Translations under genes and position numbers: made by a program
The notes under the pieces: generated by a model
The model's database searches: none
The model's input: only the letters and a program-made list of their open reading frames with translations
What the model was told of the DNA's origin: nothing
In this document: piece by piece, positions 24,985 through 38,500 of the stretch
Layout of the letters: each line of letters begins with the position of its first letter
Position numbering within the stretch: the stretch's first letter is position 1
NCBI GenBank assembly: GCA_008694505.1
Contig: VZDJ01000594.1
Coordinates: 8,251,746 to 8,315,745, forward strand
Direction: 5' to 3'
Source: Cyanoderma ruficeps
Lineage: Eukaryota; Chordata; Aves; Passeriformes; Timaliidae
Length of the DNA stretch: 64,000 bases

Positions 24985-25050
24985 TGGGTTTTACTGAAAT
25001 CTGTGTCTTTTACAGTGTGGGTTTTGCTGAAATCTGTGTCTCTTCTGAGC
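24985..25050. repeat. Two-copy 33-base tandem repeat
   Basis: The 33-base unit beginning TGGGTTTTACTGAAATCTGT is followed at once by a second copy beginning at 25018 with a few substitutions. It is a local duplication, not part of a recognised family. Confidence 0.9.
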
Positions 25051-28000
25051 AATTGTACTGGGTCTATTGAGTGTGCTACAGCAAGGTCTGTCTCTAATAA
25101 TATTTTCATTAAGCCTCTCTACAGACGGAAGAGTAAACTAATTGCCAGACTAACATGTCATTTGGCTCTGTGAACAAGCTACTGAATGCTAACTTATGAA
25201 TAGAAACTTAAAAGGCTCATTAGCAACCTGCTACATGAAAGAAATGCCAAAGCAAAATGAAAATACATTTATATTCCTGTTGTTGTTGTTGCTATTAAAG
25301 CTGATATAGAATTCCAGTTTGGTTTTCATGGGAATCTTAACTAATTTCATAAACTTTTTTTGCCTCTGAACTTTCAGCAGCTGCTCCCTCTATAAAAGCT
25401 AGGAATAACTGGTTCTGCTATAGTAGGAATGAAAGGAGAATTGAGCTCTATAGAAATGAGGAGATTAGAGCTCCATGAGGCATATACCCATTTAATGCTG
25501 CTGGAAACCAAACCTGCTTGAATAATCTTAACTCTCTCTTCTGGTGAGCAGAAATTCTAGGGGAAAAAGAAAAATTCCCTTAGTGACTTATTAACAAAGG
25601 CTTTTCAGGTTTGCTGGGATTTATCATGTGAGCCTAATCTACCTTTTGTTCATCCAGTTGGCAGGCTTTAAGATTTAAAAGGGTCTGCAGAAACTCCTCC
25701 CCCAAACTCCTTATTTAATTAAAGAGGCTTGGTGCATTATTTACTTTTGAGTCTTCCATTTATGTGGGAACAATGGGTTGGGGTTAACATATTGTAAAAT
25801 ATTTGTGAATGCTGCATTATAGGCAGGGAAAAGAAACAAACTTTGGCTACACCTTCAAATTAATACTGACCTACATGGGTTCAGTGAGAATGACTGAAAG
25901 TGAGGCCAGTCACACGTAAATACTAAAGTATAAATACAGGTGTGTAACTCTACAACAAATTCTTCTGTCACTGTAGGTGATTTGAAAGGGCCTGGAGGAG
26001 AGTTGGTTTCACTTGCTTCTATGAGAGGCATCGGATATGCAGATCAGGCTTTGCACATACCAGTAATTTTTATATTTTGCTTTGGTAGTTCATCAAAGAC
26101 AGACTGGTAACTGTAGTTCTCTCACTAGTTCACCCAGTTCCTTCTCCTCCTCCCCCACTCCATTCATCCCTGTAGCTGTGAGCATCAAGTTGCAGATAAA
26201 ACGACTTGTGAGACAGCAATGGGATGCAGCTCTTGCCAAAGGCAATTAAGTGCTTAGGATTACAGTGTGCTTTACAAAGTGTGTTCTTGCTGAATCCCTT
26301 TCCTCTTCTGTTTGCTGGCACTAAGTAGTTTCTTGGCACTTACCTTTGTTATAACAAGTCTGAGCATTGCTAAACTTCACTACAGCATGTCTAGCAAGCT
26401 GCAGTGTCTTCTGTTTTGAGGATAGTCTTTCTGGTGATTCTTTACTGAGAGTCAGCTTGACCTTATCACCTTTGCTGTAATTGGATTAAATTCAGTCACT
26501 TGCCAAAAACACGACCAGCTGACAGCATATTAATTCTTCAGACTGAAGTGCTGTTCTGTATGCATAGGTTCCATGGTACCAAAGGCAATTTTAGGGCTTG
26601 TGATGCAGCCAATGCATCACAGGATACAGAATTGTCACAGAGGGATGTTTTCAGTTATTTTCTTCATTGCAAAAGGGTTCAAACAGACCATACATTCTGT
26701 GTGAAAGTAGAAAATCTAACCTGTGGGAGAAGAAATTACTTGCTCTATTTGTCAGTCCTATGCATCACTTGCTGTTGCTTCTTGTGAAATGTGATGAATT
26801 GCTGAGAGTCCACAGACATCCTGGCTGAGGAAAGTGAGTGATGGCATGTGCTGTTTTACACACTCACTGCAGTTTATTTATAATTATTGCACAGCAGGTT
26901 AAAATTGTTATTCTGTGTTGGTTTATTGCTTTTTTTTTTCTGTCATTCTTCAGCAGTCCTGTGATCTGAGGCATTTGCAGAGTAGCAGGATGATACCTGA
27001 ACAAAAAGCATGTACCCAGAAAGGATACTGGAACTGTGTACTGAAGGATAATCTGATCACCAAGCCTGTAGTTTCACCCGGAGACCTTTTATATGCTGTT
27101 TAAACCAGTGTAATCCAGCTTTCAGTGGGAACCACTGCTAAGTAGCAAAAATCACCATCCTGATTGTTAACCTCAGCAAAATGTTAAAGGATGAGTGAGT
27201 AATGGGGACACCAAGGACCGAGTTGCAAATACTCTTACAAAGAGGACTTGGGAGACACGGTGGTACCAAGTATGGCACAGGCACTCTGAGCTATTCCAAA
27301 TAATGAGAGGATCCCAGTTTTAGCTTTTCTTATCTGCCTGGAAGTACTGCAAGTTTCCTGTTTGCTGCAGAAACTGTAAGAGCTGTGTTTTGCAGGCAGC
27401 ACGAGCCAGAGGAACTAGAGCTCCCAGCTCTGTGTTCTGAGCAGGGCATTGTGTCACTTGATTTCAAGGTGATGTTACTTTCTTTAAATTCTATAAACTG
27501 ATGAACACTTCTGGTGCAAAACAATAGGCAAACAAGGTGAGACAAGGGTGTGAGATTTTCCATATCTTCTAAATGACAGTCACAATTTAATATGTGAATA
27601 TGCTGTGCAAATAGTAACCAGGATGTCTGCTTTAATGCCCCATTATAAAATGCATACAGTTGCCTAATATTTTTGGCAGTGTTGACTATTAAGAAATTGC
27701 TTGTCTCCTAATGGAAGAAATATATGATTCCATTAATTCTTTATAATGGTGTAAGCAGTTTGTTAAATGATGAAAAAGGTTTTTGAAAAGGGGTTTTTCA
27801 TTTGTATGTTTCATGTCATGTAATTGGAATCAATGCCATTAAAAACAAATTTTAAAAAAATCCCAAATCTCAGAGCCAAAATATTGACCATCTCTCTGGA
27901 CAAGGATTAAGTCTGACTGGGTGAAAAGAATAAACTATGAGGGCATGTTCTGTAAGAAGCACTCAGAAAGTTCAGGTCAGACATACACTGTCCTTACACT

Positions 28001-28878
28001 GTTTGTATCAAAAGGAAAGTTACAACCAAAAGCAATAAGCAAGCTGTGTTTAAAATACACAGGAAAGAGAAATTTGTCAAGAATGGCCTGTTTCACTTAG
28101 GTTATTTACCTCAGATCTTTTAGAAGCATAAGCTTTCCTTTCCTTTGGTGGAAGAAGATATTAAGTCAGTGCTTCATGTCTGAAAGTGTTACTGACTCAT
28201 CACTAGTTCAAGCCCAGCCTGGTTTGGGAGGTGAGAAACCTCTTGTGTCCCGTGCAGGGTAAGTTTACAGCAGAGCTGTTGTGGGTTAGACTGTGGAGCC
28301 CTGCCTGCGCACAGGCTGCTGCTGCTGTTTGAGAGCTGATACTGCGGTCGTGGTGGCCTCGGGGGTGTATCTTGGGCAAAGCCTGAGAGAACATCACAGA
28401 GGGAGCCCTGGCTTGGAAACAACAGCTGGTGTCTCACCCCCATCATCACAGCAGTGCAGTTCCTCTGACCTCAACAGAGTTGCAGCATTCATGGTTTTCA
28501 GTGACGTGGGAGCAAAACTGGGCCTATATTCTTTTAACTGGTCTATTTAGCAGCCCTTTTCCATATGCAGTCTCCATGCCAGTGACAGGAGCTTCCTGGA
28601 ACTGACAGCAGACACAAAAGGCCCTCTTCTCTAAACCACTGGACCTTAAGAATTTTGAAAGGATGTTACAACAAGCCTCATAATACACCATTGTCAGGCT
28701 CTCTCTGAAGAGGCCTGCAGTGGTATCATACCTCGGAGCTTTCCAGAGGGGGTGTGATGACCCCACATGGAAGAAAATACAAGAGTAATGGTTTGGGTGG
28801 CTATGAGGAATTTTATGGTACTACTTCCCCTGGCTGTAACTTGAAACCAGCTGGAGGCATTTAGTGCCGACTGAAATC

Positions 28879-28951
28879 TATATAAAGGGGCAGGCAAATA
28901 TCTGAGCGTGTATCCTGCAGGTTTTTTAAGAAGAGATCTTGGCTTGTGAGT
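28879..28951 (+). promoter_or_regulatory. Candidate TATA core promoter with nearby donor
   Basis: TATATAAAGG at 28879-28888 is a strong TATA match. A start site about 30 bases on would fall near 28910, and GTGAGT at 28946 would end a first exon of roughly 35 bases. It could be an alternative promoter inside the putative intron. There is no CpG island and no independent support, so the call is tentative. Confidence 0.2.
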
Positions 28952-31149
28952 CTGTGCATTCTGGCTGCCTCTTTTTCACAGACAGGGGAGTGGTGAAAGA
29001 AGGTTTGTTTTATTTTCTCCTACATTTCCCTTTCTTCTTCCTACTCATTTTCCTGTTCCTTTGCAGTACAGCAGTTTTTCATGTTGCTGTGAAAGCGTCT
29101 GTGCCTGTGAGTAGAGCGAGCACATTTGAATGGAAGAGGCGGTGGGTTTGGGAAGTCTTGAGCTCCAGAATTCCCAAGGGAGGGGCAGGATTTGCATTCC
29201 CTACTCCCTCAGCCCTGCTCAGGGATGTGCCTAAAGGTGTGTCTGTGGGATGGCAGCTGGGATCCAGGAGGGAATCCCCTCACGGTGAGGAGGCAGGAGC
29301 AGTGCTGGGCAGGCCTGGCCTCCTGCCATGCCGGCTTTGAAGCACTCCCCGCCATTTTACATCAGGCCTGGCCTGTGGGACCAAGGCCTTATTGGAACCC
29401 ACGGGGAATTTTGCTCAAGTTACATGCTAAAGTCAGCCTGAACATGGGCACTGGTGTACTTATTGATCAAATAATCCCATCTTGTGCAGAGAAAAAGTCA
29501 GTTTCATGTGTGTTTTCTTAAAATGCTTCTAAACTCAGTCAGCAGAAGCATTGCTCCTTCAATTTACCTGGAATTTGGCCTTTATCAAGGTCACTTCAAA
29601 TGACTAATGAAGTATTGAGTTCCCATTCAATCTATTTAGTTCTTCCCTGGCACAGAGCTCAGTTATATTCCTTTTCCAGGGTATTTCCAAGCTATAGCTG
29701 TGGATGTTGATGTGGTCCTGGTTAGCCTAAGCAGAAGTGAGGGCTTACTTCCTGACTGGACCACAGTGACAGCCAGAAAATGAGGTTACAAAAGTCAAGG
29801 ACTTGCAGACATCTCACCAGCAAGGACAGTCGGACATGGTCAAGTAGTTCTCCAGGTAAAATAGTGTGGGCCTTGTTCCACTCTCCACATGTGCTATTGG
29901 CCTTAAACTGAATGTAGGATCCTCTAACTGTAAACGCTTTACCACTTTTTTACTTTCTGCTTTGTCTCAGAGGGTGAAAGCAAACATAAATGTGTAAATA
30001 AGTTTTAGTACTTGATGTTACATTGATTTTATATTATATTGTACTTTACTGGACAATGTAGGTAACCTTTGAACTTGCTCATCAGTTCTTGAGCAATGCA
30101 GCATTCAATGGGTTTATTATATGTATATACACCTGTAATACAAGTATAATGTGTTAGTAATGTATGGCTATTGATATTGGAATAGGAGACTGTAGTAACA
30201 AGCCTACTTCTCACTAAAGTGCGGGGAAGGACAAAAATGCATGATATTTCATGTCTGTTCAAGCCTGTCATGATGTGACATGCATGTAACATTTGTGTGG
30301 TGAGTTTCCCAGTCCTATTTCCTTTCTAGCTGGTTTTCTTACAAGTATAAAGTTTTGAGACAGACTGTGTTGAGGGCAGGAATAAGAGAACTTTGTCAAA
30401 CTTTGTTAGTTTTTTATCTGTGTAGCACAGAATTATTTTTTCCCAACGGCCAAACAAAAATATTTTTTAAAACTGTATGGGTAACAAGATAATGAAATAA
30501 ATTGAACATCAAAACAAAGGATTTATTTTCTTGAAAACAAACTTGCTGTATTTGCATTTCTTGTGAGGGTTTTTTTGTTGAAGCTTATATTTCACTTACA
30601 AGACAGGAAATGCAGCCTTGCTGATTGCATTTTTAGAGCTATAAATAACTTACTGTCTTCAAAGATGGTGTTAATTTAAAACATGCTTCTAAAATGAAAC
30701 TTGGATGAATTAAAAATTAAATTGGATGGGTAAAATAATTACTTACTGTACTGTGTGTACAGATGTTGAAGGTGTTTTCAGGGGAAGGGTGTTATAAGGG
30801 AAGTTCTGGCACCTTTAACTGGTCTGAATTGTTTATCTCCTTTTCTTTGCTGGTTGCATCTGTCCCTGTCCCACTCTCACCCCTGTCATAAAGGGGTAAT
30901 GAATATGTTTGCTTTCTATCACCTTGTCCTTTGTTGGGGTCATTGCTCATCCTCAGGAAGTGTGTGATGTGTGGGAATGCTAAGTCGACCTAAAAAATTA
31001 ATAACTTTAGAGCTGCCTTAGTGTTCCAGTTAGCCCAGATTGCGCCTGACAAGTTCACAGGAGAACCTTCAACATCTGTTTCTTGAGATCCATTTCTCTC
31101 CACACATCTCCAGTTTCCACAGCTCTTCTGTTAAGGATATTAGAGGATA

Positions 31150-32470
31150 TGTACCTGTTTAGTCGTCTAAGTCTCTATTTATGGACCTGTTGACTAGAGT
31201 TTGTTTAATCCCTTTTTGAACCCGTGAACATCCTTTGCCTTCAGAGTCTTGCGTGACAGCAAGTTCCAGAAGCTAGTAACCTGCTGGATAAACATGTCCT
31301 TTTTATTTTAATGAGTTGGTTGCAGTGAGTACTGCCTTGTTCTAGTTTTGTAGGGTTGTGCAAACAACTGTTCTGCATTTAGTAGCTTATGGGTTTTTTG
31401 TTATACCTGGTCATATCCACTGCATATGCCTTCCTTCCGAACGGAGCTCTCCCAGCCTTTCTAGTATCTCTGTTTCCATCTGGTTGGTCTTTTTGACACC
31501 TTGGTAATGTCATCCTTGGTATGTGGAGAGCAGACCACAATACTAAAGTTGTGGGAGGAGTGGCAGAAATGTCCTGCCTTCTTCTTTTTCTGAGGATTCC
31601 GAGGAAGTCGCTGGCTTTTCTGGACTGCTATTGCACACTGAACCAAGGGCTTCAGAGAACTGTCGAGGATGGCTCTGGCTTCCAAGCAGAAATATTTAGA
31701 ATTGATATTTCCTTGAGAAATTACTACACTAAAGCCTACCTCCCAACGTTTTCCTCAACCATTTAATTTTGTTATCAATAAACATGCTGAGTAACACCAG
31801 CACTGATCCCAGGAATTGCACTGCTGATTCCTCTCCATCTTAAAAAGCCTGTGAAGCATTACTCTTTCTAAAGTTCAATCTCCTACTTAAATGAATTCAG
31901 ACTTGTCAGATTGTGGTTTCCAGGTTCCCTACACAGCCCTTCCTGCAGCTGGAAGTTATGCAGGCAGGATCTGTGATTCTCAAGCACAGAGACTCTCTGT
32001 AACTTTGGCTTACATACCTTGGCTAGTGGTCCTTAAATTCGTATTTGAGTTTCTTCAGAACTTGTGTGAAAATTGTTTTGTCTCAGTGCTTTATTAACAT
32101 CTAGCTTCCTTGTTCAGTCTGGTATTTCCTGATTTTAGTTCAGATTGGTCTGGTTCCTCTACCAGATTTGCAACAGAGAGTGTATTGGGTGTGGAAATCT
32201 CCCCAAAGGTTTCAGCAGTAAGGGCTGATGTAAAGAATTCACTGAGCTTCTCTGCTACAACTGTATCATCCCCATCTTCGCTTTATGCACCTTTGTCATC
32301 CAGCAGCTGGACTGCTTTTCCTAGCTGGTTTCCTGTCCTTGATGTATTTCAAGAGCTGTTTACTAGCACGGTGATCTTTGTTTGCAGGCAATTTTTGGAT
32401 TGTTTTTAGCCCTTTTAATTTCCTGCTTACATTTTACTTGCCATGTTTTATGGGCTCCCCCATCTTTACT
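31150..32470 (-). mobile_element. Old CR1/L3-like LINE remnant
   Basis: Read on the minus strand, the segment follows the 3' half of old sauropsid CR1/L3-type LINEs. The part at 32215-32400 matches the region before the reverse-transcriptase domain (on the + strand, phrases like 'gtaaagaattcactgagctt'). The part near 31795-31830 corresponds to the PQGS/LGP reverse-transcriptase motif region. The part at 31440-31690 corresponds to the C-terminal reverse-transcriptase region (on the + strand, 'gaaccaagggcttcagagaa' is the complement of the conserved 'ttctctgaa' block). The part at 31190-31290 is the beginning of the 3' untranslated end. Many indels and stops leave no intact frame. The open frames on the opposite strand at 31521-31766, 31891-32097 and 32110-32409 are shadows of this repeat. 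Confidence 0.75.
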
Positions 32471-35245
32471 TAAGCAATCCATTTTCTAAGAGCTGACCTA
32501 TGCCCTGCAATACTCTCCTAACTCTCCCTGAGGCTTCCTGCTTTTTGAACTGCTCCTTTTGAGTGTCCTCTTTCTTTTTTTTTTTTTTTCACATCCTTAC
32601 ATGATCTCCTTTCTTAAAATTAAATAACTGTACATAGGTTTTGTTTGGTGACTCTTATATCAGAGCTGTTTTTTGTGTTACTTAACAAGTAGCCTTTATA
32701 GCTTTCTCTGGTTTGGATGGTCCCTGTACTTAGAAGTTTCTTTTCCACTGGAGAACTGTATATGGATCTAGAAAAATGATATTGTATCATCCCTTTCTTT
32801 TGCATGGGGGCTAGTTATGAGTTTTTCTAAACATCCTCATGTGTCCTTGGTGTACAGCAGCTATCAGTATTGTAATACTCTGTGGAAGCCATCTATCAAA
32901 ACTGAAGGGTGCTAATGGAACTGGATATGTTGTTACCTTTTGCATGCACAGAGTATGTGCAGTGGTGATGAAAACTTTGCCCTTCTGAAATCCTGGACTA
33001 AATTATATATAAATTCAAAACCTACGCACTTGAAATATCCAACAAGAAGATAGCCTTGCTTTTCCAGTTTTGCAGTCATGAAAAAAAAACCTGAAGGAGA
33101 ACACTCTGTGGTTATACGAGAAGTCTCTGTGGACATGTTTACAAGAGCTCAAGTGTGTTTATATTCGTTCCTGTGCAATTACTGGAGGATTGTCCTTATT
33201 CCATAAAGCATGTGTATGCATTTGAAGGAGCAGTGCAGGTGTTTACTCTCTACAGATGCACTTTGAAGGGCTGCTTGTACAGATGCAATCCAGCATTGAA
33301 ACAAAATATGCAAACAAGTTATTTTTGATTAATAGTGCTTGGCTAGATGAAGCTAATATTAATCAACAATACCTAGGTAGGTGAATAAATGTAGGCACTG
33401 TATTCTTTGCCCTGACCACAGGATTAAAGTGTTTGTGGTTCTGTTTGATTTTTTTTTCACCACTGAGGCACATTCAGTGCCCTGCTAATAGCAGAATGCC
33501 TTGCATTGTGTAAATGGAAACACCTAAAATTGCAGAGTTCATCTGTTTGAGCCTTTACTTAACCTGTGAGTATTGGACCAATCTCGTTTCAAATCTAGCC
33601 ATGTGTCTGTGCTTTGTTGCTGAAACTCTTGGATTCAAGCCTGCTACATTTCTTCCTGGACCAGAAAGCTGTTGGAAATGTATATGCTCTCTCTGGGTGA
33701 TGACTTTACTGATGAGTTGCAGGAGTTCCCCATCCTATGATGAGCTAAATAATGAAGCAGAGTTCTATATTTCTATAGTTACTGAAAAAAAAAAAAGAAA
33801 GTGAAATTGTCCAGAGCAATTTCTTCATCAAAGCTGACTGAAATAACATCTGTGGTGAAAACCTGTGCCTCATCACTTCATTGTGACACATGCAAGGGAT
33901 ATGATGTTAAGTGAAACGGTTGCTTGTCATGGAGAGGAACTGATCTTCATGATACAGAAGATTTCTTACAGTCCTGGATCTGACTAATCCATTCTCTTGA
34001 GTGATTTCTGATCAAGTGAAATTTCTGTGGCTGTCAGGATCTTTTGTGGTCCTAGATTCTGTGGAGGGTAAGTGTGGTATTGTTCTCACTGCCAGGCTTC
34101 AGAAGGATTTTCATTCTTATCTAGAGAACATCATCTATTTTGCAGTCGGATTGGTGGGTTTATGTAGCTACTGCAGCCACACTTCACTTGCCTGATATTT
34201 AGCTATCAATGATTTCAACAGGATAATAATTCATTGCTTTCAATTATTTTTTAACTGTACAATAGGTTCCTTAATTTGGATTATTTGCAGGATCTCTACT
34301 AGAATGTCTCATGAGTGGTATGGTCAAATACATAGTTCTTAATACTTTCATCACTAGGTTTCAAAACTCTTTATAAAGAAGTATTAGAGAGAAAGGAGTT
34401 TGAAAGGACTTCTCTAAGACCTGAAAAAAGGTAAGAAATGTGAATCTTCTGTTTTTATGTCTGAATGCAAAGTTGTCTTATTCTATCTAAAATCAGTTTA
34501 GGAGGTCACTGAATAAAATTTGTGAGTGAACATACTTTCTTTACCTTTAATGCAGGCTTAGCCTAGATTTAGCCTAATGTACCAGAAAAAAAAAACAAAA
34601 CAAACCAAAAAAAAGTCACTTAGAAATGCAAATTTACCCATGAGAGAGTTTAGGTATTATCAAATATTAAAACTCTTAGCTTTAAATTGCATGCTCCACA
34701 TGCAGAATTTCTGGTGCTCACTGGAGAATTTTTGGGGGTGATTTTTTTAGGCTAATTCACTTCACTGTGAGTCTCTGATGTGCGATTTTTTTCCCCCCCA
34801 TACTTGAAATTTATTATTAGTTCTTGAAATTTAACATTGGTTCAACTGGATTAATTAGTTAAAAAAATTGTACTTAGTTATGTGGCAAGCTAAAATAATA
34901 ATTTCTTCCAAATTGAGAGATTCAGCTTCTGAAACTGTTTTTACATTTACTCTGACATCTTATTATCCGTACCTGTTCTACCCAGTCTGCTGATCAAGAA
35001 GACTTTTAGCTGCTTATGAAGTAGACATGAAGCTACTAGAAGCTACTTTTAGGAGTTTGTAGCCTGAAAAAAATAAAGAAATTACAACAAAAATAGCTCT
35101 TTAAACTTATTACATGGATTCCCTGTACCTTGCCCCTTCCATATGACAGTTATTCACTCTATTCTTCAAATGAAACCATTTGAATGTGGTTTGTTGGAAA
35201 AATTCCCTGCAAAGTTTCTTGTAGGAGAAAGAGAAATACTTCTGG

Positions 35246-35272
35246 AAACAAAACAAAACAAAACAAAAAAAA
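35246..35272. repeat. (AAAAC)n simple repeat
   Basis: Four AAAAC-type units followed by a run of eight A bases. Confidence 0.95.
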
Positions 35273-35562
35273 GTTTTGAACTGTCTCACAAATATTGAAT
35301 CTCAACTTGTGAAAACGAAACCTGAGTTTAAGTCCAGTATCAGAATTTGATGTTGTTATTTTGAACAGCTCTGGATAACTTAAACTCAGAACAAGGACAG
35401 ACTGCTCCCTTTTGTATGCTGGAGTTCCAGAGTACAGCAATTAACTGGGAGTTGTGTTATGCCAGCTTGCTGTGCAAACACTGAGGGAAGCCTTGTCACT
35501 GCCCCTAAAGGGTTTTGTCCAAGATGATGAACAGATGCTTACTTCTAGTGCAATGATATATC

Positions 35563-35588
35563 TACATATATATACATACATACATACG
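35563..35588. repeat. TATA/CATA tetranucleotide microsatellite
   Basis: Alternating TA steps grading into three to four TACA units. Short and imperfect. Confidence 0.85.
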
Positions 35589-38500
35589 TGCATATGTAGA
35601 TAATTTTTCTAATGGGGAGCTGTGCTGAAATGATAAAACTGAATATTTGTGATAAGTTTGTTTCTTTAATCTCAGGGGATATACTGTGCTTCTGCTTTTA
35701 CTCTGCTGATTTTCAAAAGTGTGTCATTTCATTCATCTTATACCATATTCAATAACAGGTGCTAAAAAAAATCTCTCAGAAAGTCACGTGGAGTTTTTTC
35801 TCCTTTCAGAAAGAGAGATAGGAGGCCAGAATCTCATGTGACACCTTTTTCTTTTTTTTTATTTTTTTTTGTATTACTATTTTTTCCTCCTGATTTCTTG
35901 CATTTCCTCATGCTTTAGAAGAAAGGCATTCTCAAATTTAGATTTCTGCAGCTTCGGTTTCTAGCCCCTGGGTTTTGGTATGTCTCTGAGATAACTTTAT
36001 CATCTGGTACTGCTGGGTTACCTCTGAAGGTGCTGCTCTGTGTGATAACAAGACTTGTAACCCTCTTAAACTGAACTTTGTATGGGTTTTGGCTATAATA
36101 TGCATATATGTATATATTTGTATTTTTTAATCTATTTTTCCCAGTCTTCAAATCATTGTCATGCCCCATTTAATTCTCTCCAGACTTTTTCAATGTCCTT
36201 TTAAGGACAGGAGTGAGGTGGAAGACATTTTCCATTACGTGTTTGTGCGTCAAACTAAGAGGCCTTGCTCGAGCTTCCAAATGGTAAATTTAAACCAAAC
36301 ACTGGGGAACAAAATGCTAATGCTGTATGCTTTTTAAAGAAAAAAGGAAGGGAAGATCTAACTAGACCCTGGGGATCCATCTTCACTGTGCCTTTTTACC
36401 ACAGCTTCATCCTTTCCAGTTCCTAAAGATGCTGTCAGTATTGAACTCTAATGACCTGATTAATGCATTGGAGGGATGCCTACAGATTGTGGTGTTGATA
36501 TTATTTCCAGATGGCTTCCTGACAGGCAGATTGGCAACAAGATGTCATCTTTGTGGTGATGAGAAGGAAGAGTGTGGATTTCTTACTTTTTTATTTTAAT
36601 GGAGCTTGTCTCAGCAAATAAATACCAGTCATTGGGTCAGTTGGTCTGAAAAACAGTAGCCTTGTGGTAAGCTGAATTCTGTGGATTTATTGGAGTCTAT
36701 AGAGTAATACAGGAAAAGGATATGATATCTATATTGCTTGCAGAGACTTAGGAGCCCTGTAATACCTGCTCCTCCTTCAGTCAGCAGGGAGCTGTCTTTT
36801 GAAGCTGCATGTATCCTGTGCATGTGAAATCTCTGGGATAATCCCAGATGTGTTTCTTGGGGAAAATACTGGATTTCACAGGATTTAATTCAGAGAATTG
36901 AGTTCAAGCAATGAAGCAGGCAGCAGCTGTTAAAAATTCCGGAAACACCACTGCTTAGAATTTTTATCCTGTATTTTGTGCTTCAGCCAGGCAGCACTGG
37001 CTCAATATAGGTGAGAAAGGGTTAAATTGAATTACTGACAGTATCTAGTGGGTCAGACTGACTGAGCTGCCCCTTTGTGACAGCAGTGTAGTGTCCTACT
37101 CACTTCTTCAACCCACAAAGAAATTGCTTCCTTTTAGTGACAGCGTTTTGTTTGCATGATGGCCACATGTACAGCTGGTTCCATTTAACCCATGAGACTG
37201 AAATGGTTTGTCAAGCAGCTTCTTATATTTATTGTTAAAGCAAAGATTAACCTCTCATCTCCTTTTTCTTACACGGGGATTTCTTCCATATATCAATATA
37301 TAAAGGGCAGACATGTTGGGCAGAAGAATCAGCTGGGAGCCTTGGAGTGTCACAGTGGATCTGCCTTTGGATCTGGGTCCTCTCAGCCCTAGAAAAAAGT
37401 TTCAGTTCCCTGAAGGGAAAAGAGCTGGATTCAATAAATTGAAAATTGGCTTACTTTTTTGGTGGGATATGCAAGCTGTGCTGTTTCACCATCTCTTACT
37501 CATTTTAAAGCAAGTTCTACTGTCTGCAAGAGCTGCTCTCTGTGCAAACGGTATTGTTCATTTGTTTTGTGCATTGCATCTTACATTGAAACTGCCCTGA
37601 ACCTTTTCCTTCCACCTTCATTGCATCACCGTGTTCCACACGGTTTCCACATCAATTCCTGATACCGCCCATGAACGTGCCAGGGCACAATTTTCTTCTT
37701 TCTGACCCGTTGATCTCTTTTAATGTCAGAAGAGATTAAGGTGGAATGAGGAGATGTGTTTTGATGACTTTGAGACCCCCCCATGCCCCCAGTGGTTTGC
37801 ACAGAAAGGGTTTTATTGGAGGTGGATGCTGTAGCTCTAAACTGTTACTGCACATAGTTTGACATTCAGCTTAGGGAGAGCATTGAGCTGTTGAATTTCT
37901 AGGGTTAGAAGAGAGGATGATAATAAACTACTATAGGAATAAAAGTCTTGGCCAGAGTTTCAGGCCTTAATAACAGTTTTTGTTGGGAGGAAGCTCCGAA
38001 ATTGCAGTGATTCTGAGCCAGGCCTTGCTATAAATCTGAGATGTTGGAGACAACTTGCTCGTAATGTTCTCTGGGATTTTTTTAGAGGCAGTGTGGTTCC
38101 TATTGCAATATGCCTCCTCATTCTAAGAGGGTTGGCAGCTGATTCTACCGCTGCTGACATCAACAATGCTGCAAACCCTGTTTTTTCTCTTAATCAGCAA
38201 ATTACTTTTTCTCCTAGACCATGAAGTAGCGGCTTCTTTTTAGACATGGGCTTCTGCACTGTACCTCTAGGCTGGTAGGGTGCAGTGTAGCAAGGAGAAG
38301 CTCATGGTTTTGGCTAAATTCCATTTCTCTACTTCATTTAAATTCAGTTTGTGACCTGTCCTTCATCAGCTTCATTCCTGAGTTCTATCTTGCTTCTTTT
38401 TACAGCCAGATCAGCAAAAACGCCACAGGAGTTTGAAATGATGGATACAAGACACAACGTGAGAGAGCCAACTCCTTCTGCCATAGCTTGAAACCAGCTA

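Larger units (their letters stand above)
22212..31149. other. Probable first-intron DNA, no coding exon identified
   Basis: Nearly 9 kb of unique-looking AT-rich DNA. It includes a small tandem repeat at 24985-25050, a TATA-plus-donor candidate at 28879-28951, a possible 40-base exon at 29067-29106 and a GC-richer patch at 29100-29400. None of the short frames resembles a known protein. If the CpG island is a + strand promoter, this is intron sequence. Confidence 0.4.

Noticed and set aside
28939..29340. 133-codon + strand frame with a hydrophobic run near its start
   Set aside because: The hydrophobic run comes from a T-rich pyrimidine tract that looks more like a splice acceptor region. 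The rest is low-complexity GC-richer sequence without a domain.
32110..32409. 99-codon + strand frame
   Set aside because: It lies antisense within the minus-strand CR1/L3-like LINE and is a shadow of that element.
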